Assembly: GCA_036389135.1 (NCBI GenBank)
Contig: DASVQP010000124.1
Location: 40,020-104,019 of the forward strand
DNA: 64,000 nt
Origin: Longimicrobium sp.
GTDB taxonomy: Bacteria > Gemmatimonadota > Gemmatimonadetes > Longimicrobiales > Longimicrobiaceae
Direction of reading: 5' to 3'
Shown here one piece after another: positions 17,401 through 25,790 of this stretch. Position numbers and translations under genes: made by a program. Position 1 is the stretch's first letter, and every line of letters begins with the position of its first letter. The notes under the pieces were generated by a model, which had not been told where the DNA came from, did no database searches, and saw nothing but the letters and a program-made list of their open reading frames with translations.

Positions 17401-17429
17401 ACTGTACACTTTGATCCAACTAAACACAA
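17401..17429 (-). promoter_or_regulatory. Sigma-70-like promoter for the nuclease pair
   Basis: On the minus strand, TTGTGT (17424-17429), a 17-base spacer, then TACAGT (17401-17406). It would give a leader of about 85 bases before the RusA-like start and lies between it and the upstream phosphatase gene. Confidence 0.5.
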
Positions 17430-17478
17430 GGGCTGAAAAGGAGCGTTGCCGCTCCCGATTTGGATTTGCGGATGCGGG

Positions 17479-18366
17479 TTATGGAACCGGGGTCCCGAAC
17501 GCAGACTCCACCGGATTGCCGGTCCAGTTGGCGGGGCGGGGGACGCCGAGGAGCCAGAGGGCGGTGGCGGCGCTGTCCATGGTGCTGACGGGGGAGGTAA
17601 TCTCGCCGGGGCGGACGTTGCGACCCCAGGCGATCCAGGGGATGAGCACATCAAAGTCCTGATCGGTGCCGTGGTCGCGGTCGTGGCCCCCATGGTCCGC
17701 GGTGACGATGATGACTACGTTTCCCTTGTACGCGCGGTTCGCGGCGGCGGCGATGCGGGCGACGGCGGCATCGGCGCGGCGGACGGCGAAGCGGTAGGGG
17801 GCGCTCATCCACCCGACCGAGTGCCCCGCGATGTCAGGGTCGGTGAGGTGCACGAAGACGAAGTTCGGGCGGCGATGGCGGAGGTAGTCCTGCACCTCCT
17901 GCGTGATTCGCGGCGCGGACCACAGGTCGTTGCCGTACGGCGCCATACGGAAGCGTGGCGCGTCGCGGCGGAGGAGGTGGCGGAACTTGGACTTCCCAAA
18001 GAACCCCGCCGTCGACTTTCCCGCGGCCTGTGCCAGGTCGAAGACGGTGGGGACCTGCACCGTGCCCACGTTCTCCACCTGCTCGAAGTTCCAGTTGATC
18101 CCGTGCACCTCGGGCGGGACGCCGGTGAGCATGGAGGTGTGCGAGGGAAGGGTGCGGCTGGGCATGATGGTTCGCGCGCGCAGCGTGTACGCCCCCTCGC
18201 GCATCATCCGCTGCAGGTTGCGCGCGCCCGATGCGGCGATGGCGTCGGGGCGCAGGCCGTCGATGGAAATGAGCACTACATTAGGGGTCTGCGCCTGCAC
18301 CGGGGCGGCGACGACTGTAAGCGCCAGCGCGGCGCGGAGAATGCTGCGAAAGTCGGGCACGGACAC
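17479..18366 (-). CDS. Secreted alkaline-phosphatase-superfamily phosphodiesterase/nucleotide pyrophosphatase
   Basis: A 295-residue exported protein. The N-terminus is a signal peptide (LRAALALTVVAAPVQAQ, cleavage after AQA). The mature part is a compact alkaline-phosphatase fold. SIDGLRPD provides the first metal aspartate, and SRTLPSHTSMLTG contains the nucleophile-region threonine. LTDPDIAGHSVG and TADHGGHDRDHG give the remaining Asp/His metal ligands. This matches type I phosphodiesterase/NPP proteins acting in the periplasm on phosphodiesters. The substrate is unknown. It stands alone on the minus strand, divergent from the zinc-ribbon gene. Confidence 0.85.
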   Translation of the reverse strand: MSVPDFRSILRAALALTVVAAPVQAQTPNVVLISIDGLRPDAIAASGARNLQRMMREGAYTLRARTIMPSRTLPSHTSMLTGVPPEVHGINWNFEQVENVGTVQVPTVFDLAQAAGKSTAGFFGKSKFRHLLRRDAPRFRMAPYGNDLWSAPRITQEVQDYLRHRRPNFVFVHLTDPDIAGHSVGWMSAPYRFAVRRADAAVARIAAAANRAYKGNVVIIVTADHGGHDRDHGTDQDFDVLIPWIAWGRNVRPGEITSPVSTMDSAATALWLLGVPRPANWTGNPVESAFGTPVP

Positions 18367-18491
18367 CTCGGCCGAGTCTGTGGAGCGGATGGGCGGCGGA
18401 TGAATCTTTCAGCCCGCTGCGTCGTATCAAAGCCGGTTCCCTTCCGGGCGCGGGCCCGGGCAAGGATGCAAGCGGCTTACCGGAGCGCAGG

Positions 18492-19328
18492 ATGACCTGT
18501 CAAATGTGCGGAGCGAGCGTCCCCGAAGGGCGCACCTCCTGCTTGCAGTGCGGGGCGATGGTGGGGCGCGCCCCGGGAATGGCGGTGGCGGCGCGGAACA
18601 CGTCGCACGGGCTGGACACGGTGCGCGTCTGCCCGCGCTGCGGCTTTCACGGCACCAGCGTGTCGTACTTCGCCACCGGCACCCACATCCTGGTGCTCGT
18701 AGGGCTCGCCGTCGTCACCAGCGGGATCGGGGCGCTCATCTACCTGCTGCTGCGCGGCGGGGAGCGGATCTGCCCCCAGTGCGGGCTCAAGTGGGGACGC
18801 GGCGGCTACCTGGCCCCCGCGGCGCCCCCGGGCTCCCCCGGCCAGGCGGCGGCTCCCGAGATCGCGGCGCTCTCCGACGGCGGGGCGAAGCGCGGCTTCG
18901 CATGGGTGCTCTGGGCGATGGCCGCGTTCTTCCTGATCATGGGGCTGGCAATGACCGAGGTGGTGCCGCTGGGGATTGCGATTATGGCGGGCGCGGGGGG
19001 GTACCTCCTCCGCCGCTCCGCGAACGAGGCGCGCGAGCAGCGCCGCGAGGCGCTCCTGCAGAGCCTGCAGCTTCCCGTGCTGCGCCTCGCCGCCCAGCGC
19101 AACGGGCGCCTGACGGTGACGATGGTGGCGCAGGACCTGGGTTGGACGCTCCCCCGCGCCGAAAAGGTGCTCCAGTCGATGGAGGACGGCTTCCGCGTGA
19201 TGGGCGACGTGACGCCGGAGGGAGTGATCGTCTACGACTTCCCCGAGCTGAGGCACGCTGCCCCGCGTCCCGATCCGAACGCCACCCTCGCCGCTCCACA
19301 GGCCCCGGCTCCGCGGCTGATGGCGTGA
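18492..19328 (+). CDS. Zinc-ribbon membrane protein of unknown function
   Basis: A 278-residue protein. The first 25 residues form a zinc ribbon (CQMCGASVPEGRTSCLQCG). A second CxxC (CPRCG, about 48) and a third (CPQCG, about 95) flank a hydrophobic pair, TGTHILVLVGLAVVTSGIG and ALIYLLLRGG. A second membrane region is at about 136-172. The C-terminal 80 residues look like a winged-helix segment (LTVTMVAQDLGWTLPRAEKVLQSMED). Function is unknown. It is followed by a perfect terminator. Confidence 0.8.
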   Translation: MTCQMCGASVPEGRTSCLQCGAMVGRAPGMAVAARNTSHGLDTVRVCPRCGFHGTSVSYFATGTHILVLVGLAVVTSGIGALIYLLLRGGERICPQCGLKWGRGGYLAPAAPPGSPGQAAAPEIAALSDGGAKRGFAWVLWAMAAFFLIMGLAMTEVVPLGIAIMAGAGGYLLRRSANEAREQRREALLQSLQLPVLRLAAQRNGRLTVTMVAQDLGWTLPRAEKVLQSMEDGFRVMGDVTPEGVIVYDFPELRHAAPRPDPNATLAAPQAPAPRLMA

Positions 19329-19349
19329 ACATGGCGGCGTAGAAATCGT

Positions 19350-19382
19350 AGAGGGCACGGAGACCGGATCTCCGTGCCCTCT
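19350..19382 (+). terminator. Strong hairpin terminator, possibly bidirectional
   Basis: A perfect 14-bp stem agagggcacggaga / tctccgtgccctct with loop ccgga, followed by gttccttt. It sits between two convergent genes. Confidence 0.8.
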
Positions 19383-19420
19383 GTTCCTTTGCATCATCCG
19401 CTGGTTACATTCAAAAGCAT

Positions 19421-19506
19421 CAAACAGAGGGCGCAGAGGGAACCACAAGCCGCAGAGAAGCTCTCTCCGTTGTTCTTTCCGTACCCTCTGTGTCTCTGTG
19501 TGAGGC
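19421..19506. repeat. Interspersed repeat, family D
   Basis: The left side has cagagggcgcagagg; the right end reads ccctctgtgtctctgtgtgag. The right end is shared with copies near 42183, 48663 and 51423. Confidence 0.7.
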
Positions 19507-19513
19507 CCGCTGT

Positions 19514-20431
19514 TCAGGGAACCAGATCCGCCTCCGCGATCCCGGTGCCGCCCTCCTGCTTGGCGTCCTGCTTGAGCTCCGCGACGCGCTCGCCGAGGTG
19601 CTCCAGCGAGATCCACTTGGCCGGGTCCACGCGCAGGACGGCGGCGGAGAGGCGGGTGACCGGGAAGTAGCGCTCCACGCCGTAGCGGTCGCGCCCCCAA
19701 TACGAGCCGGCCTCCACCGCCTCCTCCGGCAGATGGGGGATCAGGGCCTCGGCGAAGCGGCGCTGGGCATCCTTGGCGCGGACGCGGGCCTCGTCGGGGG
19801 GGGAGAGGAGGACGAAGTCGTCGCCGCCCACGTGCCCCACGAAGACGCCCGGTGCATCGCCGGCGGCGGCCACGGCGGCGCCCACCTCGCGGATCGCCGC
19901 GTCGGCCACCGCGAAGCCGAAGCGGTCCGCGAAGGGCTTGAAGTGGTCGAGGTCGAAGTAGCAGATCGCGAAAGGGGAACCCGACGCTCGCCGCCGCTCG
20001 ACTTCGATGTAGAGCGCCTCGCCGCCGGGGAGCCCGGTGGTGGGGTTGCGGTCGCGGCCGCGGGCGGCCTGGCGCAGGAGGGCCGTGGCGCGCGCCACCA
20101 GCTCGCGCGGATCGAAGGGCTTCGCCAGGTAGTCGTCCGCGCCCGCGTCGAAGCCGCCCAGCCGGTCCTCGATCTTGCGCTCCGCGGTCAGGATGAGCAC
20201 CGGGAGCCAGGAGAGCCCCGGATCGGTCTTGATCTGGCGGCACACCTCGAAGCCGTCCGGCGTTCCCATGCGGTAGTCCAGGACGGCCAGGTCGGGCGCG
20301 CGCTGCCGGAGCTCGGCGAGCGCCCGGGTGCCGTTCTCCACGGCGCGCACGGTGAAGCCGGCCGAGGTGAGCACGTCCGTCACCATCGACCGCAGCGCAT
20401 CGTCGTCGTCCGCCAACAGAATCTCGTTCAT
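19514..20431 (-). CDS. Response regulator with degenerate GGDEF (GGDDF) domain
   Basis: A 305-residue protein. The receiver domain begins MNEILLADDDD and carries the phospho-acceptor Asp in LAVLDYRM. A diguanylate-cyclase-like domain follows, with the signature VGGDDFVLL in place of GGDEF (Glu to Asp). NPTTGLPGG and YFDLDHFKPF are the usual upstream GGDEF motifs. Activity is uncertain, since an Asp at the fourth position is tolerated in some cyclases but is often a sign of a GTP-sensing, inactive domain. The start is ATG at 20431, only 12 bases from the divergent PBP4 gene's start. Confidence 0.85.
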   Translation of the reverse strand: MNEILLADDDDALRSMVTDVLTSAGFTVRAVENGTRALAELRQRAPDLAVLDYRMGTPDGFEVCRQIKTDPGLSWLPVLILTAERKIEDRLGGFDAGADDYLAKPFDPRELVARATALLRQAARGRDRNPTTGLPGGEALYIEVERRRASGSPFAICYFDLDHFKPFADRFGFAVADAAIREVGAAVAAAGDAPGVFVGHVGGDDFVLLSPPDEARVRAKDAQRRFAEALIPHLPEEAVEAGSYWGRDRYGVERYFPVTRLSAAVLRVDPAKWISLEHLGERVAELKQDAKQEGGTGIAEADLVP

Positions 20432-20443
20432 CGTCTCCAGGCC

Positions 20444-21961
20444 GTGACTACTGCTTCTCTGCTCGCTTGCATCGCGCCGCGCCGGCTGGCCACGACGGCT
20501 GTTCTGGCGGTGGCACTTCTCGCGCCGCAACGCGCCGCCGGGAATCTAGCACCCCCGCGCCCCGCCGCCACCTCCCAATCTGCGCTTGCGGAGCGGATCG
20601 ACTCCATCCTGCAGCGTCCGGCGCTCCGCCAGGCGCACTGGGGGATCATGGTGCAGGACGCGGCCACGGGGCGCGTGCTGTACGAACGGCAGGCGGAGCG
20701 GCACTTCATCCCCGCCTCCAACCTGAAGCTGGTGGTGAGCGCGGCCGCGGCGCACCACCTGCCGGCCGACTTCCGCTTCCGCACCACGGTGTACGGAACC
20801 GGGCCGGTGCAGGACGGCACGCTGCAGGGCGACCTGGTGCTCTTTGGCCGCGGCGACCCGATGATCTCCGACCGCTACTTCCCCTCGCGCACCGCGGTGT
20901 GGGAGGCGCTGGCGGACTCGCTGCGCGCGCGCGGCGTGCGGCGCGTGGCGGGCGCCGTGGTGGCGGACGAGAGCTGGTTCGACGCGGATCACGTGCGCGG
21001 CGACTGGGAGTCGTACGACACGCGCTGGTGGTACGGCGCGCCCGTCTCGGCGCTGGGCTTCAACGACAACTCGATCGACTTCCGCATCGAGGCCGCGGCG
21101 GCGGGCGCGCGCCCGCGCATCACCTGGGAGCCGCAGTCGTCGTACGTGTCGCTGGAGAACACGGCGGCGATGGGCGAGTCCGGGGCCCGCAACACGCTGG
21201 ACTTCGAGCGCGGCCGGGGCAACGGCGTGCGCGCGTACGGCGTTTTCCCCGCCGGCACGGCGCCGCAGACGGAGCACTTCGCGGTGGCCGACGCGGCCGA
21301 GTACGCCGGCACCGTCTTTCGCGAGACGCTGGAGCGGCGCGGGATCGAGGTGGCGATCGACTCCGTGCGCGTGGTGTCCGATCCCGCGCGCTCCTCCTCG
21401 CGCACGGCGAGGGTGCTGGCGGAGCACCGCTCCCCGCCGCTGCCGCAGGCCATCGAGCCGATCCTCCTCCGCAGCCAGAACTGGTTCGCGGAGCAGCTTC
21501 TGAAGGCGATGGCGCGCGAGGTGGCCGGCGAGGGGAGCTGGGAGGCGGGGCTGCGCGTGGAGCGCGAGTTCCTGACCCGCGTCGTGGGGATCGACACGGC
21601 GGATGTGGTGCTGCGCGACGCCTCCGGCCTCTCTGCCGGGAACCTGGTGACGCCGCGCGCCCTGGTGCGTCTGCTGGAGTACGTGCGCCGCACGCCGCGC
21701 CAGGCGATGGTGCGCGACGCGCTTCCCGTGTCCGCCGGCAAGGGGTCGCTGCAGGCGCGCTTCACGGAGATGCCGGGACGGGTGCGCGCGAAGACGGGGT
21801 ACATCGGCAACGTGGACTCGCTGGCGGGGTACGTGACCCGGGCGGATGGGAGCGAGGTGATCTTCGCCATCATCGCCAACGGCTCCGGCCAGCCGTCGTC
21901 GCGCATGAAACCGGGGATCGACGACATCGTACGGGCGGTAGCGGCGGATCGCGGACGTTGA
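20444..21961 (+). CDS. dacB: D-alanyl-D-alanine carboxypeptidase/endopeptidase, PBP4 (S13) family
   Basis: A 505-residue periplasmic penicillin-binding protein. A signal peptide spans about residues 1-33 (RRLATTAVLAVALLAPQRAAG). The active-site SxxK is Ser92-Lys95 in PASNLKL. SGLSAGN supplies the SxN motif and RAKTGYIGNV the KTG triad. The long insert between SxxK and SxN is typical of class C PBP4. It trims peptidoglycan side chains or cross-links. A GTG start is used because it yields a sound signal peptide. It is divergent from the GGDEF regulator with a very short gap. Confidence 0.92.
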   Translation: MTTASLLACIAPRRLATTAVLAVALLAPQRAAGNLAPPRPAATSQSALAERIDSILQRPALRQAHWGIMVQDAATGRVLYERQAERHFIPASNLKLVVSAAAAHHLPADFRFRTTVYGTGPVQDGTLQGDLVLFGRGDPMISDRYFPSRTAVWEALADSLRARGVRRVAGAVVADESWFDADHVRGDWESYDTRWWYGAPVSALGFNDNSIDFRIEAAAAGARPRITWEPQSSYVSLENTAAMGESGARNTLDFERGRGNGVRAYGVFPAGTAPQTEHFAVADAAEYAGTVFRETLERRGIEVAIDSVRVVSDPARSSSRTARVLAEHRSPPLPQAIEPILLRSQNWFAEQLLKAMAREVAGEGSWEAGLRVEREFLTRVVGIDTADVVLRDASGLSAGNLVTPRALVRLLEYVRRTPRQAMVRDALPVSAGKGSLQARFTEMPGRVRAKTGYIGNVDSLAGYVTRADGSEVIFAIIANGSGQPSSRMKPGIDDIVRAVAADRGR

Positions 21962-22010
21962 GCTCCCAGAGCAGGCGGCAACGTCGACCGCGTCATTCAA
22001 CAGGACATCC

Positions 22011-23339
22011 TTGAAGATCATCTACACGCTGGCCGCCACCCTCCTCGCCGCGGCGGGGGCACAGGGGCAGGCGCCCGGCTCCGCGGCCCGGCTCGCGACG
22101 TTCGACTCCGCCTGGTCCACGATCCACCGCACCCACTACGACACCACCTTCAACGGCGTGGACTGGCCCGCCGTGCGCACTGAGCTGCGCCCGCGCGCGG
22201 CGGCGGCCACCAGCGACGCACAGCTTCGCGGCGTCATCCAGGAAATGCTGGGGCGGCTGCGGCAGTCGCACTTCTACATCCTTCCCGGCGAGGTGGAGGC
22301 GGGGCTCACGCGCACCGTGAGCACGCGCGAGGCTGGCGACGGCGATGCGGGGATGGAGCTTCGCCTGGTGGACGGGAACTTCCTGGTGACGCGAGTGGCC
22401 CCCGGCGGCGCGGCGGCGAAGGCCGGGGTGCGCACCGGGTGGATCGTGGAATGGATCGGCCGGACGGATGCGGCCGGCGTGCTGCGGAAGCTCGCGCAGC
22501 TCCCCGCCGGCACGGACCCGCGCCTGCGCGAGCTGCGCGGGTGGAGCGCGATCGCTCCCGCGCTGATGGGCCCGGCGGGCACGATGGTCCCCGCGCGCTT
22601 CGTGGACGCGGGCGGCCGCGCGAGGAACGTGCGCCTGGTGCTGCGCCCCGCGCCGGGGGTGTTGACGCAGTTCGGCAACCTGCCCCCGATTCGCGTGACT
22701 GCGGAGCACGAGCGGGTGCGAGCGCCCGGCGGGGCATCGGTGGGCGTCATCCGCTTCAACTACTGGTTCCCGGCGATCGCCGCGCAGATCGACGACGCGG
22801 TGAACGAGCTGCGCGGCGCGGACGGCATCGTGATCGACATGCGCGGCAACTTCGGCGGGCTGGGCGGGATGGCGATGGGAGTGGCGGGGCACTTCACCGA
22901 GCGGCGCGACACCATCGGCACCATGATCATGCGCCAGAACCGGCTGCAGTTCGTGGCCAATCCGCGCCGCTCCACCCGCGCGGGGGCTTCGGTGCGCCCC
23001 TTCGCCGGGCCGGTAGCGGTGCTCACCGACGCGCTCTCCATCAGCACCGCCGAGATCTTTGCCGGCGGGCTGCAGAAGCTGGGGCGCGCGCGCGTCTTCG
23101 GAACGCCCTCGGCGGGACAGGCGCTGCCGTCGCTGGCCACGAAGCTCCCCAACGGCGACGTGCTGGTGCACGCGGTGGCGGACTTCCTCGGCCCCGGCGG
23201 CTACCGGCTGGAAGGGCCCGGCGTGGTGCCGGACGTGGCGGCGCCGCTCACCCGCGCCGCGCTCCTGGCCGGGCGCGACCCGGCGCTCGAGGCGGCGCTC
23301 AGGTGGATCGACGAACAGAAGGGTGCCGGCTCGCGCTGA
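22011..23339 (+). CDS. Secreted S41-family peptidase with PDZ domain, atypical active site
   Basis: A 442-residue exported protein from a TTG start (no ATG or GTG alternative keeps the signal peptide KIIYTLAATLLAAAGAQGQ). A PDZ-like domain lies at about 110-165 (VTRVAPGGAAAKAGVRTGWIVEWI). The S41 core contains IDMRGNFGGLGG and DALSISTAEIFAGGLQKLG. The expected nucleophile is Ser345. The C-terminal-processing-protease lysine 25 residues later is replaced by Gln370 (TPSAGQALP), so the usual Ser/Lys dyad is missing. It may use a tricorn-like His or be inactive. It follows the PBP4 gene by 49 bases. Confidence 0.82.
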   Translation: MKIIYTLAATLLAAAGAQGQAPGSAARLATFDSAWSTIHRTHYDTTFNGVDWPAVRTELRPRAAAATSDAQLRGVIQEMLGRLRQSHFYILPGEVEAGLTRTVSTREAGDGDAGMELRLVDGNFLVTRVAPGGAAAKAGVRTGWIVEWIGRTDAAGVLRKLAQLPAGTDPRLRELRGWSAIAPALMGPAGTMVPARFVDAGGRARNVRLVLRPAPGVLTQFGNLPPIRVTAEHERVRAPGGASVGVIRFNYWFPAIAAQIDDAVNELRGADGIVIDMRGNFGGLGGMAMGVAGHFTERRDTIGTMIMRQNRLQFVANPRRSTRAGASVRPFAGPVAVLTDALSISTAEIFAGGLQKLGRARVFGTPSAGQALPSLATKLPNGDVLVHAVADFLGPGGYRLEGPGVVPDVAAPLTRAALLAGRDPALEAALRWIDEQKGAGSR

Positions 23340-23419
23340 GCCGTCCCGCAGACCGTGCCGGCAGCCGCCGGCCCACGTGCCCGCAGTGGGCGCACACTCG
23401 CAATCCTGGATGGAATCAC

Positions 23420-24187
23420 ATGAAGCATAGCTTCGGCCGTACCCTGGCTCTCACGGCGCTGGTGCTCGCGGGTTCCGCGCGCGGCGCCGCCGCGCAGGAC
23501 CTTCCGCCCGCCAAGCAGATCGTCGACCGGTACGTGGAGGCGATCGGCAAGGGCGCGGCGTCCCGGCAGAACTTCCGCCACGTGGTGGCCGAGATGTCCA
23601 TGCCGACCGGCACCATGACGATGGACATGAAGTTCGCGCGCCCCAACAAGTTCGTGATGAGCATGGAGATGCCGGGGCTGGGCTCCATGCGCAGCGGCTT
23701 CGACGGCGCCCGCGGCTGGTCCGTAAATCCGATGACCGGCGCGCAGCTCATGGACGGCAAGGAGCTGCAGCAGCTCGCCCGGCAGGCCGACTTCGACGCC
23801 AGCTTCAACCTCTCGGCTCAGTTCCCCTCCATGACGACCATGGAGCGCTCCACCGCAAACGGGCAGCCCTGCTACCGGGTGCGCATGGTGTCGGCCCAGC
23901 AGGACACCGTCTTCTCCTGCTTCGACGTCGCCACCGGGCTGATGTCGCAGATGCAGACCACGCAGGAGTCGCAGATGGGACGGATGCAGACGACCGTGAA
24001 CATGCTGGACTACAAGGACTTCGGCGGGATGAAGATGCCCACCCGCACCGTTACGCAGGTGATGGGGCAGGAGCTCACGACGACGATCAAATCGGTCAGC
24101 ACCGATCCCATCGCGCCGTCGCAGTTCGATCCGCCCGCGGAGATCAAGGCGCTGATCCAGCAGCAGCCCGCCGCGCCGAGGAACTAG
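23420..24187 (+). CDS. Exported LolA-like outer-membrane lipoprotein-sorting-type protein
   Basis: A 255-residue protein with a signal peptide (SFGRTLALTALVLAGSARGAAAQ). The mature part begins with AKQIVDRYVEAIGG-like sequence and has the pattern of LolA/LppX-fold proteins: an antiparallel sheet with many Met/Phe/Thr alternations (PTGTMTMDMKFARPNKF, GFDGARGWSVNPMTG, DYKDFGGMKMPTRTVTQ). Such proteins bind lipids in the periplasm. No specific partner is encoded nearby. ATG at 23420; a perfect terminator follows the stop. Confidence 0.75.
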   Translation: MKHSFGRTLALTALVLAGSARGAAAQDLPPAKQIVDRYVEAIGKGAASRQNFRHVVAEMSMPTGTMTMDMKFARPNKFVMSMEMPGLGSMRSGFDGARGWSVNPMTGAQLMDGKELQQLARQADFDASFNLSAQFPSMTTMERSTANGQPCYRVRMVSAQQDTVFSCFDVATGLMSQMQTTQESQMGRMQTTVNMLDYKDFGGMKMPTRTVTQVMGQELTTTIKSVSTDPIAPSQFDPPAEIKALIQQQPAAPRN

Positions 24188-24198
24188 GCGGAACGGCG

Positions 24199-24227
24199 GG
24201 TCTCACGCGGAGACGCGGAGGCACAGA
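24199..24227. repeat. Repeat of family D type, partial
   Basis: The sequence tctcacgcggagacgcggagg resembles the left end of family D elements. It runs directly into the terminator hairpin. Confidence 0.45.
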
Positions 24228-24264
24228 ACGGAGGCACAGAGGACGACTCTGTGCCTCCGTTTTC
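24228..24264 (+). terminator. Rho-independent terminator
   Basis: A perfect 14-bp stem acggaggcacagag / ctctgtgcctccgt, loop gacga, followed by a run of T. It ends the S41/LolA-like transcript and may be derived from a family D repeat. Confidence 0.8.
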
Positions 24265-24288
24265 ACTTCCTGAAGGAAACGCCAAGTG

Positions 24289-24741
24289 CTAGACCGCCCC
24301 CCCCGCGATGAAAGTGAACTCGCGGTCGAACACCTGGACTGCCTGCCAGCGCGTTGCAAGGCACCCATGGTCGCGGCTCGGCGTGCATCGGCTGCCCGGT
24401 GCCGGTAGCACCGCGTAGTAGTAGTTGGCGTCCTCGTAGAACTCCATGCCCGCCGGCGTGAGGCTGGCACCCGGTTCATGGGGCTGTGTGGTGAGCAGCG
24501 CCCGCAGACGCTGGCACGCGGCGGCATCTTGGACTCCACGGATACGGTCGCTCGCGCGCAAGCGATGCTGGCTCTTGAAGGACGTGTAACGGTCCGTGTT
24601 GGTGAACAGCTCCATCACGCGAAGCCCCTGGGCCGTCTCGGCAGGGCAGCCGGACTGCCGCGAGGGGGAGAGCGGTTGAAACGCAGTCCCGACTGAACCG
24701 CCGTGCAGCGCGACGGCGAGGACAAGGAATAGATAATTCAT
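24289..24741 (-). CDS. Secreted hypothetical protein
   Basis: A 150-residue protein with a signal peptide (MNYLFLVLAVALHGGSVG). The mature part has four cysteines (SGCPAETA, AAACQRL, GSRCTP, HGCLATR), suggesting disulfides. It includes MEFYEDANYYYAVLPAPG and ends with a hydrophobic strand FDREFTFIAGG. No family is recognised. It is convergent with the LolA-like gene. Confidence 0.6.
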   Translation of the reverse strand: MNYLFLVLAVALHGGSVGTAFQPLSPSRQSGCPAETAQGLRVMELFTNTDRYTSFKSQHRLRASDRIRGVQDAAACQRLRALLTTQPHEPGASLTPAGMEFYEDANYYYAVLPAPGSRCTPSRDHGCLATRWQAVQVFDREFTFIAGGAV

Positions 24742-25042
24742 GGTATGCCGTTCGCTTAAGTTTTCGTTCAGTACCCGAACCGTGGGTCGTGTAGTCGAAC
24801 AGCGTTTTCTTCGCCATTGAACTGGTGTATTCCGTCACGTCCAGCACCAAACCCGGCAGCGGCGTTCCCGCCCGAGGTACTCGTCCAGCGCGATCTTTCG
24901 TATCTGGGACGGATCTGGCAACCAGCGTAAAGCGTCAAAATGTGCGAGTCAGCCCTCATCCTCGGTTCTTCCACCTGCGCGCGCACGATGCGCCAGCGCT
25001 TTAAACCCAGCGACGTCCCCGTGGGTCGCACTAGTCCCCGGC
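24742..25042. other. Gap without a supported gene
   Basis: No intact gene is seen. A minus-strand stretch near 24850-24770 reads LVLDVTEYTSSMAKKTLFDYT, faintly reminiscent of transposase pieces, but too short and broken to call. Confidence 0.4.
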
Positions 25043-25705
25043 TCACGCCCGCTTGCGGCGCTGCTCCGGCGTGCCGCGAATGAGGACGATGCCCGCGGCG
25101 ATGAACCAGGCGGACTGGGCGAACAGGAGGAGGCCGAAGCCGTGCACGTCCAGGCGGACATGGCCGGAGAGGTACGCGGCGAGGGTGAGCGTGCTGACCG
25201 CCGCGCCGGCCACGCCGAGCCAGCGCGGGAAGCTCTTGCGGGCCAGGATCTGCGCGCACCAGAGCAGCACGGCGGCGGACGAGGCGACGATGAAGACGCC
25301 CGAGAATGCCCGGCCCGCGAGGCCAACGTAAAGGAAAAGAGCGCTCAGTGCCTCCAGCCTCATTCCTTGCGCCTCCATCATCCGCTGGGCGATCTTCGGA
25401 CCCACCAAGCCGCTGTTCACCGTCGCGGACAGCGCCGCCACCAGGGCCGTCGCGTAGACGACGAGCGGCAGGAGTGATGGCGCGCGGCCGTTCGCGATCT
25501 GCCGGGAGAGCCCGATGGCGCCGGCCATCGACACCGGGCACGACGCGATGCCAAGCGCGTGTGTGGCCAGCGCGACGCGGGCAAGGTGGGCCGCTCCGTC
25601 TCCCGACGCCATCAGGTCGCCGCCGGAGGGGTGGAGGCCCATCGTCACCACCCCGCCGATCGCCCCCGCGATGAGTGCCCATCCGCTGAGATTTTCGCGC
25701 TGCAC
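25043..25705 (-). CDS. Integral membrane protein of unknown function, divergent from tetR
   Basis: A 220-residue protein with about seven hydrophobic segments (GWALIAGAIGGVVTMGL, LVVYATALVAALSATV, FIVASSAAVLLWCAQ, WFIAAGIVLIRG and others). It ends in a basic tail RGTPEQRRKRA. Start is taken as GTG at 25705; an upstream ATG at 25792 would overlap the divergent regulator's own start and is less likely. The arrangement suggests it is the target of the TetR regulator. No family is recognised with confidence. Confidence 0.65.
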   Translation of the reverse strand: MQRENLSGWALIAGAIGGVVTMGLHPSGGDLMASGDGAAHLARVALATHALGIASCPVSMAGAIGLSRQIANGRAPSLLPLVVYATALVAALSATVNSGLVGPKIAQRMMEAQGMRLEALSALFLYVGLAGRAFSGVFIVASSAAVLLWCAQILARKSFPRWLGVAGAAVSTLTLAAYLSGHVRLDVHGFGLLLFAQSAWFIAAGIVLIRGTPEQRRKRA

Positions 25706-25742
25706 GGCTGTCTCCGGTTTGCTGGTTGAGGAGGGGACCCGT

Positions 25743-25757
25743 GCAACTCTACGTTGC
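25743..25757. promoter_or_regulatory. Possible TetR operator
   Basis: An inverted repeat gcaac-tctac-gttgc in the 85-base region between the divergent membrane-protein and tetR genes. It is the only clear dyad there. Confidence 0.35.
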
Positions 25758-25790
25758 TTCGGCCCGTGCGTCAGGGCGAAAGGGGAGTTC

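Noticed and set aside
24749..24920. Possible transposase remnant (DVTEYT-like peptide, minus strand)
   Set aside because: Too short, no inverted repeats, no second motif in frame.
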